Positions 28,491 through 36,534 of a stretch of 36,783 bases of DNA are shown here, one piece after another. The first letter of the stretch is position 1; every line of letters begins with the position of its first letter. The translations under genes were made by a program, and so were the position numbers. The notes under the pieces were generated by a model, which saw only the letters and a program-made list of their open reading frames with translations, was not told the DNA's origin and searched no databases. Origin of the DNA: a virus. Where the stretch lies: positions 1-36,783 of IMG/VR virus record IMGVR_UViG_3300035670_000681. One strand, 5' to 3'.

Positions 28491-29696
28491 ATGGGTGGTC
28501 TTGTTTCAGGTGTTACAGACGCTATTGGTGATGTGGTAGGTGGTGTTGGCGATGCCGCAGGCGGTGTCCTTAAAGCTGCTGCTCCTTTTGGTAGCTTGAT
28601 TGGCGCAGCTACTGGTGTTCCGTATGGCGCTCTGTTGGGAGGTCTTGCAGGATCAGCTTTAGGCGGTGCAGGGACTACTCCACAAAGCCAAGCTGCTTAC
28701 GGTAACCTATTCCAAGGTAGCTTAGGTATTGGTGGTCAACTGGCTCAGAATAGAGTCTCTCGTGAAGCTGCTCAGGCTGCTCAACAACAAGCCTTGGCAG
28801 GCGGTCAGACAGCGGCTAATATGGCTCAGTTCCGTCCAGTAGGTACTACCACTCGCTTTGGTACTTCATCTTACTCTATCGACCCTGCTACTGGTGGTCT
28901 TAAAGCTGACTACTCTTTGTCTCCTCTGGCAGCAGGTTATCAACAGTCTTTGGCTGGCATGACAGGTCAAGGCTTGATGCAAGGACAACAACTTCAGAAT
29001 CTTGCCTCTCAGTATCTTGGTGAGTCTCCTGAAGCTGTGCGTCAGCGTTACGTTGAACAACAGACTGCTTTGCTGGCTCCCGGACAAGAGCAACAGTTGG
29101 CAGGTATCCGTAACCGTCTATTCCAAACAGGACGTGGTGGTCTAGCTACAGGCGCTACTGAAGCTGGCGGTTTGGCTGCTACTAACCCTGAGATGGCTGC
29201 TTACTACAATGCTTTGGCTAACCAACAGCGTCAGATTGCGGCAGGGGCAGACCAAGCAGCTCAACAACAAGTTCAGTTTGGTCAACAGCTTGCAGGTCAG
29301 GCTTACAACCCGTTCTTGGCTGGCTTTGGTGCTCAAGGGTCTGTCGAATCTGCTGCACAGCAGCCATTGACTTTGGCTCAAGAGATTGCTAAACTACAAG
29401 CTGCCTCAGGTGCTCAACAAGGTCAGTTGTACGGTCAAGGCGCTCAATCAGCAGCACGTATTGGCTTGCTACCTGAAATGCAGACAAGCAATGCAGCTAC
29501 TATCCTTGGTGGTCTTGCAAGTCCTACTTCTGGCCTCAGCGGTCTATTTAGTGGCTTAGGTGGCGGTGGTTTTGCTGGTAACCCTTCCGGGCTAGGCATT
29601 GGAGGTATTGACTACGGTAACCTATCAACAATATATTCAGGTGGTAACCCGTTTGAGGGTATATTAGGCGCTGGTGAAACTTGGTACGGAGAATAA
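28491..29696 (+). CDS. Internal virion/DNA ejection protein
   Basis: 401 residues from the ATG at 28491, with GGAG upstream. It begins with a glycine/valine-rich hydrophobic region (MGGLVSGVTDAIGDVVGGVG, then APFGSLIGAATGVPYGALLG) able to enter membranes. A long Ala/Gln-rich helical part (AAQAAQQQALAGGQTAANMA, then QQQVQFGQQLAG) and a glycine-rich C-terminus follow. Podoviruses place their ejected internal proteins here, between the tail and lysis genes; they form the channel through the host envelope. The specific equivalent among T7 gp14-16 or P22 proteins cannot be told. Confidence 0.75.
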   Translation: MGGLVSGVTDAIGDVVGGVGDAAGGVLKAAAPFGSLIGAATGVPYGALLGGLAGSALGGAGTTPQSQAAYGNLFQGSLGIGGQLAQNRVSREAAQAAQQQALAGGQTAANMAQFRPVGTTTRFGTSSYSIDPATGGLKADYSLSPLAAGYQQSLAGMTGQGLMQGQQLQNLASQYLGESPEAVRQRYVEQQTALLAPGQEQQLAGIRNRLFQTGRGGLATGATEAGGLAATNPEMAAYYNALANQQRQIAAGADQAAQQQVQFGQQLAGQAYNPFLAGFGAQGSVESAAQQPLTLAQEIAKLQAASGAQQGQLYGQGAQSAARIGLLPEMQTSNAATILGGLASPTSGLSGLFSGLGGGGFAGNPSGLGIGGIDYGNLSTIYSGGNPFEGILGAGETWYGE

Positions 29697-29702
29697 ATAA
29701 AC

Positions 29703-30740
29703 ATGGCTACAGATTCTATTTTAGGTTTGTTTACAAGCCCACAACAATACCAGCAAGCTCTTCAGACTGAAGCTCTAGGCCAAGGTATCAAGATGGCTCA
29801 GTTGTCTCCTCTGGAGGCAGGACGTGCTATGGGATACGCTGGCGCTGCTCAAGTAGGTCGTGGTTTGGTAGGGGCTATGGGCGTTGAAGATCCAATGCTT
29901 CAGCGAATTAGCCAGCAACAACAAATACTGAGTAATGTAGACTTTACAGACTTGCGTTCTTTGTCGGATGCTGCCCGTTTAGCCACTGCTCAAGGCCGTC
30001 CTGATATTGCTCAAGCTTTGGCATCACGAGCTTTAGAGCTACAAACTAAAGTTGAAGATCGTCAGGCAGCTATGGCTCAACAGCTTCAGATTGCTAAGAT
30101 GAATAACGAAGCTCGTATTGAACAGGCACGTATGCGTGGCGAGGATGCTAAGACTATTGCTCAAATGCAAATAGAAGGCCGTAAAGAGATGGCTGCTATG
30201 GCTGCTGCTTTGCGTCAAGGTATGCAAGCTAACAAACCTTTGCCAGCAAGTCTGCAAAAAGACGAGAGCAAGGATCTTGAGACAATCGACACATACACAG
30301 CACAGCAACAAGCTTTGCAGCCTGCTATTGCTTCTTTGACACCTAATGAAAAAGGTGTGCGTAAATTGGAACTTGGCCCAGTTAAGAACCTTCAGTACGC
30401 TGCTCAAAACTTGGCAGGTAACTCTACCCCTGAGAGCCGAGCTTACGAAGGTCTGAAGTCTGCTGTGGATACTGCTGTTAACTTGCAGGTAAGCGCAGAA
30501 AAGGGCGTACAGACAGATAAAGACGTATTGCGTTTTGCTCAGGCTTTGATTGCAGCTTATGGCCGTAACGATAGTGAAGCTACTTTGCAGGCTTTGAAAC
30601 GATATAACGATGCCTTGGCTAATGCACAAGAACGTACTAAAACACGGTTGGAATCCCGTAGAAAGTCTCAAGGGGTGGAATCTTACTTCCAAGGGCAGCG
30701 TCCTATGGGAACAATGGAAAACCCAATCGTTTTGAAATAA
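29703..30740 (+). CDS. Internal virion protein
   Basis: 345 residues, mostly helical and Gln/Ala-rich (MATDSILGLFTSPQQYQQAL, then LARLATAQ-like segments DAARLATAQGRPDIAQALAS). A long coiled-coil region lies at roughly 95-180 (QTKVEDRQAAMAQQLQIAKM). It sits between two other internal virion protein candidates, in the order expected for ejection proteins of podoviruses. No enzymatic motif, such as a transglycosylase, was seen. Confidence 0.72.
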   Translation: MATDSILGLFTSPQQYQQALQTEALGQGIKMAQLSPLEAGRAMGYAGAAQVGRGLVGAMGVEDPMLQRISQQQQILSNVDFTDLRSLSDAARLATAQGRPDIAQALASRALELQTKVEDRQAAMAQQLQIAKMNNEARIEQARMRGEDAKTIAQMQIEGRKEMAAMAAALRQGMQANKPLPASLQKDESKDLETIDTYTAQQQALQPAIASLTPNEKGVRKLELGPVKNLQYAAQNLAGNSTPESRAYEGLKSAVDTAVNLQVSAEKGVQTDKDVLRFAQALIAAYGRNDSEATLQALKRYNDALANAQERTKTRLESRRKSQGVESYFQGQRPMGTMENPIVLK

Positions 30741-30748
30741 GGGATAAC

Positions 30749-32266
30749 ATGCCTATCTATCAATATGAAGGACAGTATTTTGATCTTCCTGAAGGTTTGT
30801 CTAAAGAACAAGCAATCTCAAAAATTGAGACACACTTAGGTAAATCAGCTGCTCCGACTCAGACACAAGCTCCTGCGGCTCCTCAACAACGATCTATGTT
30901 GGATGAGTTAGGTCGTCAAGTAGGCTTAACAGGTCGTGCAGCTTACGAGGCATTTACTGCTCCTGCTACTGCGGCCCTTGAGTTTGGACGTAATGTAGCT
31001 AACGTTGGTGCTAATTTACTGGGTCTGGAAGGTCGAGTACCTTCTGTGGCAGAAGCACAAAGCAGAATGTTGACACAAGCTGGCCTACCTACGCCAGAAA
31101 CAGGCGTTGAGCGAGCTGTGCAAGCAGGCACTCAGGCTATGGCTTCTACGGCTGGTATGGCTGCGGCTGCTCCTAAAATTCCTGCGTTGGCTGCTGACTT
31201 GGTTCGACAGATCCCCGCAGCAGGTGCGGCAGGTGTTGCTGGACAAGCAGGCGCTGAAAAAGTTAAGGAATTGACAGGAAGCGATGCAGCAGCTACTTTG
31301 GCTGGTATTGGTCTAGGTGCTTTGGCAGCAGGGGCTACAGGACGTGCAGCGGGCGCTATTGCAGGTGAAAAGCCGCAACTGTATACCATGCAGGAAGTAA
31401 AACAACGTGCTTCTCGTGCTTATAACGCTATGGACGAAGCTGGAGTCACCTTGAAGCCACAAAGTGCTTTAAACATGGTTGGTGACATCCGTTCCAAGCT
31501 TGACGATGCCCGTATGGTTCCCGGAACTGACCAAGCAAAAGAAGTTAATGCTCGTCTTGACCAGATCACCAAGATGATCGGAACAACCCGTGTATCTTTT
31601 ACTGAGCTTGAAAAGATGCGTGGCATGTTGAACGACCTCAAGGCAAGTAAAGATGCAGACGTTCAACGCTTGGGTAAAGTGGCTGTAGACCAAGTAGACA
31701 ACTATATCGCTAATCTGTCTGGACGTGACATTATTGCTGGTAAGGCTGGACTTGATGACGCAGTAAAGAACGTTGTTAATGCCCGTAAGGATTGGCGTAA
31801 CGCTTCTAGGTCTTCCATTTTGGAAGATGCTCTGAATGTGGCGGAAGCTCGTGCTCTTGACCCTAAAGCATCTGAGAGTGAACTTATCCGTAGAGGGTTC
31901 ATTAACCTTGCTGCAAACAAAGACAAGATGCGTCTATTTTCTGAGAATGAGCAGAACTTGATTAAAGCCGTTGCCAAGGGCGGTAGTCTGGATCCTTTGC
32001 TGTCATTCCTAGCACGTTTTAACCCTGAGCGTCCCGGTATTGCTTTGATTGGAACTGCTGGCATTGCTGCTGGTAATCCTGCTTTGGCGGCTGGCGTTGC
32101 AGGCGGCGGTTTCTTGGCAGATAAACTTCAAGCACAGTTACGTAGACAAGCCGCTGAACAAGCCTCACGCACTATTGCATCAGGAGCTGCTAGAGCACCA
32201 CAGACTAATTTGGCGTATCGTGGTCTTCTGACAGGAGGCCTTATCCCACCAGAACCTAATCAGTAA
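30749..32266 (+). CDS. Internal virion protein, Ala-rich
   Basis: 505 residues. The start (MPIYQYEGQYFDLPEGLSKE) is a short conserved segment found in several phage virion proteins (general recollection). A proline/glutamine linker and long Ala/Gly-rich hydrophobic stretches follow (AAAPKIPALAADLVRQIPAA, then LAGIGLGALAAGATGRAAGA), which could be membrane-active during ejection. A helical domain lies at 215-400. No lytic transglycosylase or peptidase motif is visible. It ends the virion-protein series and is followed by the lysis/membrane cluster. Confidence 0.7.
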   Translation: MPIYQYEGQYFDLPEGLSKEQAISKIETHLGKSAAPTQTQAPAAPQQRSMLDELGRQVGLTGRAAYEAFTAPATAALEFGRNVANVGANLLGLEGRVPSVAEAQSRMLTQAGLPTPETGVERAVQAGTQAMASTAGMAAAAPKIPALAADLVRQIPAAGAAGVAGQAGAEKVKELTGSDAAATLAGIGLGALAAGATGRAAGAIAGEKPQLYTMQEVKQRASRAYNAMDEAGVTLKPQSALNMVGDIRSKLDDARMVPGTDQAKEVNARLDQITKMIGTTRVSFTELEKMRGMLNDLKASKDADVQRLGKVAVDQVDNYIANLSGRDIIAGKAGLDDAVKNVVNARKDWRNASRSSILEDALNVAEARALDPKASESELIRRGFINLAANKDKMRLFSENEQNLIKAVAKGGSLDPLLSFLARFNPERPGIALIGTAGIAAGNPALAAGVAGGGFLADKLQAQLRRQAAEQASRTIASGAARAPQTNLAYRGLLTGGLIPPEPNQ

Positions 32267-32267
32267 T

Positions 32268-33059
32268 GTGGATCCAATCTCTGCAATGCTCATGCTTGGC
32301 AGTGCGCTCAAGGGCATACGCTCTTGTTGTGAAATGCTATCCGAGGGCAAAGCAGAGATCCAAAGGATAAAGAAGGGTGTTGAAGATGCTAAAGCTATCG
32401 TCAAAGACGTTTCCGGCTTGTTTGGCTGGCTTAAAGGGCTATTCGTATCAGAGGATAAGCAGAATACAAACACTGTCCAAGCTACGGTTAAAGAGACACC
32501 TAAGAAGACAGCAACAGACGAATACGTAGACTATATCCCCGATGAGGATGCCATTGTAGATCAGTTCATCAAGCACGTAGGTGACTTCTTCAAGGCTCAA
32601 GCCTACTTAATATCGTACAAGGAAGAGTTAGAGCAAAAGGTATTTGGAAGTGCCCATGGGGACAATAACATAGGGGCCTTAGAGCTTATCTCCATCGAGT
32701 CTAAGCTTATCAAGTGTGGGGCAGAGCTAAGGGAGCTTATGAATGAGGCTCCACCACAGCTAGGGCCTTTATACAGCAGATACAAGGATATGTACTCCAA
32801 GATCCTAGTTGAACAAAAGAAGACTAGGGAACGAGAGAGAAGGAATGAGAAGCAAAAGAGGATAGATGCTGTCAAGGCTTTTAATGACAGGATTGACCGT
32901 TGTGTACCTCATTGGGTAATCTTAGGTTTAGTTATTATTTTTTGGTTATCCGCATGGCAAATATATCGAACTACGACGCAAAGATCTATTTTTGGGGAAT
33001 GGTCTTCTTTGCCACAGTTAGCTTTATCGCATTACCCCTCACAGCATTTATCTACATAG
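32268..33059 (+). CDS. Phage protein with C-terminal membrane anchor
   Basis: 263 residues from a GTG at 32268, one base after the previous stop, with AGGAGG about 35 bases upstream and no close ribosome binding site. The N-terminal VDPISAMLMLGSALKGIRSC is followed by a charged helical region and a coiled coil (KTRERERRNEKQKRIDAVKA). A transmembrane helix lies near 217-235 (VPHWVILGLVIIFWLSAWQI). It may be a membrane-associated lysis accessory or an early-inserted virion protein. The C-terminal 35 residues overlap the next gene in another frame. Confidence 0.65.
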   Translation: MDPISAMLMLGSALKGIRSCCEMLSEGKAEIQRIKKGVEDAKAIVKDVSGLFGWLKGLFVSEDKQNTNTVQATVKETPKKTATDEYVDYIPDEDAIVDQFIKHVGDFFKAQAYLISYKEELEQKVFGSAHGDNNIGALELISIESKLIKCGAELRELMNEAPPQLGPLYSRYKDMYSKILVEQKKTRERERRNEKQKRIDAVKAFNDRIDRCVPHWVILGLVIIFWLSAWQIYRTTTQRSIFGEWSSLPQLALSHYPSQHLST

Positions 33060-33193
33060 ACAATCTAGTGCTTAATGCAACTATAGACAAGAAACTTCAA
33101 CAACTAGAGAACCAAAGGGAGAAAAAGAAGGATGGACGAGCTACACAAACAAAAGTGGACGTACCTGATGGGCCTGACTTACATGATCGTTAA
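32954..33193 (+). CDS. Single-pass membrane protein, spanin-like layout
   Basis: 79 residues from the ATG at 32954 (longer starts to 32900 have no support), starting inside the previous gene. One hydrophobic segment (IYFWGMVFFATVSFIALPLT and AFIYIDN) is followed by a short coiled coil (NATIDKKLQQLENQREKKKD) and a polar tail. An inner-membrane spanin has this layout, but no lipoprotein partner with a lipobox was seen nearby, so this is only suggestive. It overlaps the next gene by 62 bases. Confidence 0.55.
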   Translation: MANISNYDAKIYFWGMVFFATVSFIALPLTAFIYIDNLVLNATIDKKLQQLENQREKKKDGRATQTKVDVPDGPDLHDR

Positions 33194-33401
33194 CATTGCT
33201 GACTTTGTGGCATTTCCGATTATGTTTACCATTGTACAGTTCTGGGAAACACAAGCTGCTAACGATGCTTTCCGTCAGTGGGTTCCTCTGACCTTGACTA
33301 ATGGCGGGTTTATCCACATTGCTTTTGCTGCTATTCTAGGTATCTCTGCCTTTAATAAGACAGAAAAGAAAGAAGAAAGCAAAGATGGACAGCCTTCTTA
33401 A
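33132..33401 (+). CDS. Small membrane protein of the lysis cluster
   Basis: 89 residues (MDELHKQKWTYLMGLTYMIV...). Two hydrophobic segments (LTYMIVNIADFVAFPIMFTI and GGFIHIAFAAILGISAF) flank a polar loop with WVPLTLTNGG, and the tail is charged. Proteins of this kind sit beside 3TM holins in many phages and are sometimes annotated as holins (general recollection). Its 3' end overlaps the holin start by 17 bases, implying coupled expression. Confidence 0.65.
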   Translation: MDELHKQKWTYLMGLTYMIVNIADFVAFPIMFTIVQFWETQAANDAFRQWVPLTLTNGGFIHIAFAAILGISAFNKTEKKEESKDGQPS

Positions 33402-33837
33402 TATCCTCAAAGGGGCTGCTCCAGCCCTTGCAACAGCCGTAGGAGGCCCTCTAGGGGGCATGGCTGTCAAAGCTATAGCTGATAAGCTAGGGGTTCCTCC
33501 ATCAGTCTCTGAGGTCACTAAGGCCCTTGAGTCCAACCCTGAGTTAGCTTTGAAGCTCAAGGAAATAGACACCAAGGCCTTTGAGGTTGAACAACAGAAT
33601 GTAACTGATCGTTGGAAGGCTGATATGTCTTCTGACTCTTGGTTGTCTAAGAATATTCGACCTATGACCCTTGTGGCTATATTGGGTGCTTACTTCTTGT
33701 TTGCAATGATGTCAGCTTTTAACGTCAATGTGAACGAGTCCTACGTCAAGCTCTTGGGTGAGTGGGGACAGTTAATTATGTTGGCCTACTTTGGTGGCCG
33801 AACAGCGGAAAAAATCATGGAGAAGAAAAACAAATGA
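33385..33837 (+). CDS. Holin of the GTA_holin_3TM family
   Basis: 150 residues. The N-terminal half is a helical region with an Ala/Gly hydrophobic stretch (GAAPALATAVGGPLGGMAVK). The conserved block TDRWKADMSSDSWLSKNIRP is followed by hydrophobic helices (MTLVAILGAYFLFAMMSAFN and QLIMLAYFGGRTAEKI). This WKADMxSDSWLSKxxRP signature is what I associate with the three-transmembrane holins (GTA_holin_3TM). It would form the inner-membrane lesion that frees the peptidase encoded right after it, whose ATG overlaps its stop. Confidence 0.8.
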   Translation: MDSLLNILKGAAPALATAVGGPLGGMAVKAIADKLGVPPSVSEVTKALESNPELALKLKEIDTKAFEVEQQNVTDRWKADMSSDSWLSKNIRPMTLVAILGAYFLFAMMSAFNVNVNESYVKLLGEWGQLIMLAYFGGRTAEKIMEKKNK

Positions 33838-34286
33838 ACCTGAGCGAACACTTTACACTTGAGGAGGCTACTTATTCTGAGACAGCTATCCGTAACGGTA
33901 TTGACAACCAACCTTCTACACTCCAGTTGGAGAACATGAAGACAGCAGCTAAGTGTCTGGAGCAACTGAGAGCTGTTACAGGCCCTCTACGCATCAATTC
34001 ATGGCTACGTCTACCAGCAGTTAACATTGCTGTTGGAGGCTCTGCTAAGTCCTCTCACATGGATGGTTGGGCTATTGATGTCTCTAGCTCCAAGCTGACT
34101 CCTTACCAACTGTGTCAGGAAGTCAAGAAGGCAGGTATCAAGTTTGACCAGATGATCCATGAGTTTGGTCGTTGGATGCACATCAGCTTTGACCCTGCTA
34201 TGCGCCAGCAAGAACTGACTATCTTCAAGCCTGAGAATAAGTATAAAGCAGGAATCCTTACCGAAGAAGAATATCACAAAGCTTAA
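33834..34286 (+). CDS. Endolysin, M15-type peptidase
   Basis: 150 residues from the ATG at 33834, which overlaps the holin stop (ATGA); a longer frame from 33762 is the holin's shadow. The zinc site of the M15 D-Ala-D-Ala carboxypeptidase/L-Ala-D-Glu family is visible: SSHMDGWAIDV (H75, D82) and WMHISF (H116), preceded by INSWLRLPAVN. It would cut peptidoglycan stem peptides at lysis. There is no signal peptide, consistent with release through the neighbouring holin. A strong terminator follows 20 bases later. Confidence 0.88.
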   Translation: MNLSEHFTLEEATYSETAIRNGIDNQPSTLQLENMKTAAKCLEQLRAVTGPLRINSWLRLPAVNIAVGGSAKSSHMDGWAIDVSSSKLTPYQLCQEVKKAGIKFDQMIHEFGRWMHISFDPAMRQQELTIFKPENKYKAGILTEEEYHKA

Positions 34287-34306
34287 ACAATAAGCTAGAA
34301 ACAAAG

Positions 34307-34332
34307 AAGGCCCTCACAAGGGGCCTTTTTTT
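34307..34332 (+). terminator. Rho-independent terminator, end of rightward module
   Basis: AAGGCCC (34307-34313) and GGGGCCTT (34320-34327) form a GC-rich stem over a short loop, followed by a run of Ts to 34332. It terminates the rightward module between convergent genes. The opposing gene ends five bases beyond, so it may also work in the other direction, though with a weaker T tract. Confidence 0.88.
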
Positions 34333-34336
34333 ATTA

Positions 34337-34498
34337 TTAGTCTCCTAAAACAAAGATGATTGATATTGTAAAGAATCCTAGATGTAGCATGATTGCATTG
34401 GCAAACTCAAAGTCATCATCTCCTGTCTGTAGGATTGCCTCTTCAGTGTGATTTAATCCGAAGACTAAACCCCCTGACCAGCTTATATCGAATATCAT
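34337..34498 (-). CDS. Small hypothetical protein, 53 residues
   Basis: The last gene of the leftward module: ATG at 34498 with GGAGG about ten bases upstream. It starts MIFDISWSGGLVFGLNHTEE, has an acidic middle (TGDDDFEF) and ends in a hydrophobic stretch (AIMLHLGFFTISIIFVLGD). This pattern recurs in small phage proteins next to nucleotide-metabolism genes (general recollection), with unknown role. It may be membrane-associated at the C-terminus. Confidence 0.65.
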   Translation of the reverse strand: MIFDISWSGGLVFGLNHTEEAILQTGDDDFEFANAIMLHLGFFTISIIFVLGD

Positions 34499-34575
34499 GT
34501 TACCAGTGCCTCCATGTGTTAGCTATGATGTGAACGCAGGTGATCATTTCGACCACCCGCATAAGGATCATTACC

Positions 34576-36489
34576 TTAGAAGGCAATTTCACAAGCGCCA
34601 GCAGTGCAGGAGAGCATTTGAGCACCTTCCACATTGTCTGTGTTCTCGCTCATCGCTTCCCAATTGATCTCAGTCGGCATTCCAGCCACCAGTTGAGCAT
34701 ACGTATCTTCGTCAATGGCTTCATAGGGAGTTTGCCGATAAGTGCCAAGATCAGTCGGAAGAAAAGAGACACCAGTAACTTCATCGAAATGCTCCCATGT
34801 CCATGCGCCAACAGCAGGCCACTCATTTTCATTAACAGAGATAGTCACTGAAGGTTTGTGTTCACACCAGTGACGCTGAAAGATCAACCATAGACGCAAG
34901 TGTTCAATAGCTGACAAGTCCTCACGCAACACTGCACCTTTCTCAACCTTCATTGGGAAAGAGAATACTGTTGTAGAGTCAGGCTTCATAACACAAGGCT
35001 CAGACGGAAACCCTGAGTTCTTCAGGAAAGCAGTCAATGGGTCTTTATTGTCAGATCGTACACGCCGAATGAAATAAGAGCTATGCTGAGGATGAATACC
35101 ACTAGCAGTACCTGTAAGCTGACTGACAGTTCCTTCTGGCTTAACGCAGGTAATTGCAGCACTGACATTAATACCCAGCTCAGCAGCCAAACTAGCATTA
35201 GTAGAGATAGCCACGTCACGGAGAGCCTCCAATCGTTTAGGTAAGTCAAGGTCGTTAGCTGAGTTCAACAATGGGTTATCCAAGATACCTGTCATTGAGA
35301 CACCCAACAAGCGTTCTTCCTCAGTGTTAGTCTGCCAGATCTTACGCAAGTAAGGAAAGTTGGTCATCGTCGATTGGAAGGTTCCCAAGATTGTCGCAAT
35401 AGTGACTTTTTCTTTAAGAGACTCCACATCATCATTCGCACGAACAATAACTGAAGAGAGGTTGCAGAATTGGTAAGGACGGAGGATAATTTCACTACAA
35501 GGGTTAGTGCCCCATTCTTTACCGAGTACACGACGCCCATTCTTAGCCGCCTGAAGTTCCGAAGCATAGCGGTTAAAGATTCCACGCTCCCCTGAATGAC
35601 TTTCATAGATATTGCTCCATTCACGCATAAACTGACCTACATCCGGCTTAACCTCGTAGACCGCTGAGTTGTTAGCCAATGCTCGTTGGCCTTGACCGTC
35701 CCACCAATTACCTGCCTTAGCGTGAGCCATACGGTCATCACCCAAGTCAGATAAGCTAATCATAGCAGAGCGTCGTACTCCACCCACCACGACAACTTCT
35801 CCGATCTTGCAGAGGATGTCATGGGCTTCAAGGGAGGTGAGTCTTCGTCCTGTAGCTCCTTTAAACTTAGCCACAACATACTTGAACAAGTCAACCAAAG
35901 GTTCTGGCCCAGATGCACGGCCTCCAAAAGTCTTAAGCCGTGTACCCGCTGGGCGTACCGCAGAGACATCCCACCTAGGAACTTCACCTGCCCATAGGAG
36001 AGCAAGGACTTGTCGTAGGGCCTTTGCCCATCCTTCTTTGGAGTCTTTAACGTGAACCACAGTATTAGACTCATAAAGCTTTTCAGGAATCTCAGGGAGT
36101 TTGTTGACATATTTCTGCTCCACGCTAAAGCCTACACCAGTGCCACACAAGAGGATATACATAGCCTCATCGAAGGCTTTGGGGTCGTCAATAGGGAGGT
36201 AGCTACAGTTGTAACCAGCAATATTCTGACGCTCTAGGGCTTCTCCAGCAGTCATAATTGAGCGCATTGAGGGGAGTACTTCACGATTCACTACAGCGTT
36301 TTCCAACCTGTTGCGAAGTTCTGCCGACAACACATAGTTATTGTTCTTTAGGAGGTGTTTCTCCATAAAGTCAAAATAACGCTTAACTGTCTCGTCCCAA
36401 TGTTCACGACGGCCTTTGTCGTCAAGATACCGTGAATATCTCGACTTGGCTATGTAAGTCTCATAGGGTGTCATTTGTTTGTAAGTCAT
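34576..36489 (-). CDS. Class II (B12-dependent) ribonucleotide reductase
   Basis: A 637-residue monomeric-type reductase that makes deoxyribonucleotides for phage DNA synthesis. Key residues keep the spacing of the Lactobacillus leichmannii enzyme: C95 in AGYNCSYLP, C331 and E333 in NPCSEI, C342 in YQFCNLS (11 residues after C331, as in C408/C419), and a C-terminal pair C628/C633 in SCTAGAC for re-reduction. No separate radical-generating subunit gene is present, which fits use of adenosylcobalamin. It works with the DUF3310 and metallophosphoesterase neighbours in the leftward module. AAGGA precedes the ATG. The enzyme needs cobalamin from the host or medium. Confidence 0.92.
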   Translation of the reverse strand: MTYKQMTPYETYIAKSRYSRYLDDKGRREHWDETVKRYFDFMEKHLLKNNNYVLSAELRNRLENAVVNREVLPSMRSIMTAGEALERQNIAGYNCSYLPIDDPKAFDEAMYILLCGTGVGFSVEQKYVNKLPEIPEKLYESNTVVHVKDSKEGWAKALRQVLALLWAGEVPRWDVSAVRPAGTRLKTFGGRASGPEPLVDLFKYVVAKFKGATGRRLTSLEAHDILCKIGEVVVVGGVRRSAMISLSDLGDDRMAHAKAGNWWDGQGQRALANNSAVYEVKPDVGQFMREWSNIYESHSGERGIFNRYASELQAAKNGRRVLGKEWGTNPCSEIILRPYQFCNLSSVIVRANDDVESLKEKVTIATILGTFQSTMTNFPYLRKIWQTNTEEERLLGVSMTGILDNPLLNSANDLDLPKRLEALRDVAISTNASLAAELGINVSAAITCVKPEGTVSQLTGTASGIHPQHSSYFIRRVRSDNKDPLTAFLKNSGFPSEPCVMKPDSTTVFSFPMKVEKGAVLREDLSAIEHLRLWLIFQRHWCEHKPSVTISVNENEWPAVGAWTWEHFDEVTGVSFLPTDLGTYRQTPYEAIDEDTYAQLVAGMPTEINWEAMSENTDNVEGAQMLSCTAGACEIAF

Positions 36490-36534
36490 TCTTCTTATCC
36501 TTGTTGTTAGGGTTATTTTTGGAGGGCAGGCATT

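Noticed and set aside
30039-30692. Long - strand frame (217 codons) opposite an internal virion protein gene
   Set aside because: A mirror of the Gln/Ala-rich + strand coding sequence; Ser/Leu/Cys-rich product with no signals.
34011-34304. 97-codon - strand frame opposite the endolysin
   Set aside because: Overlaps the endolysin and the terminator; no start signals; mirror of a well-supported gene.
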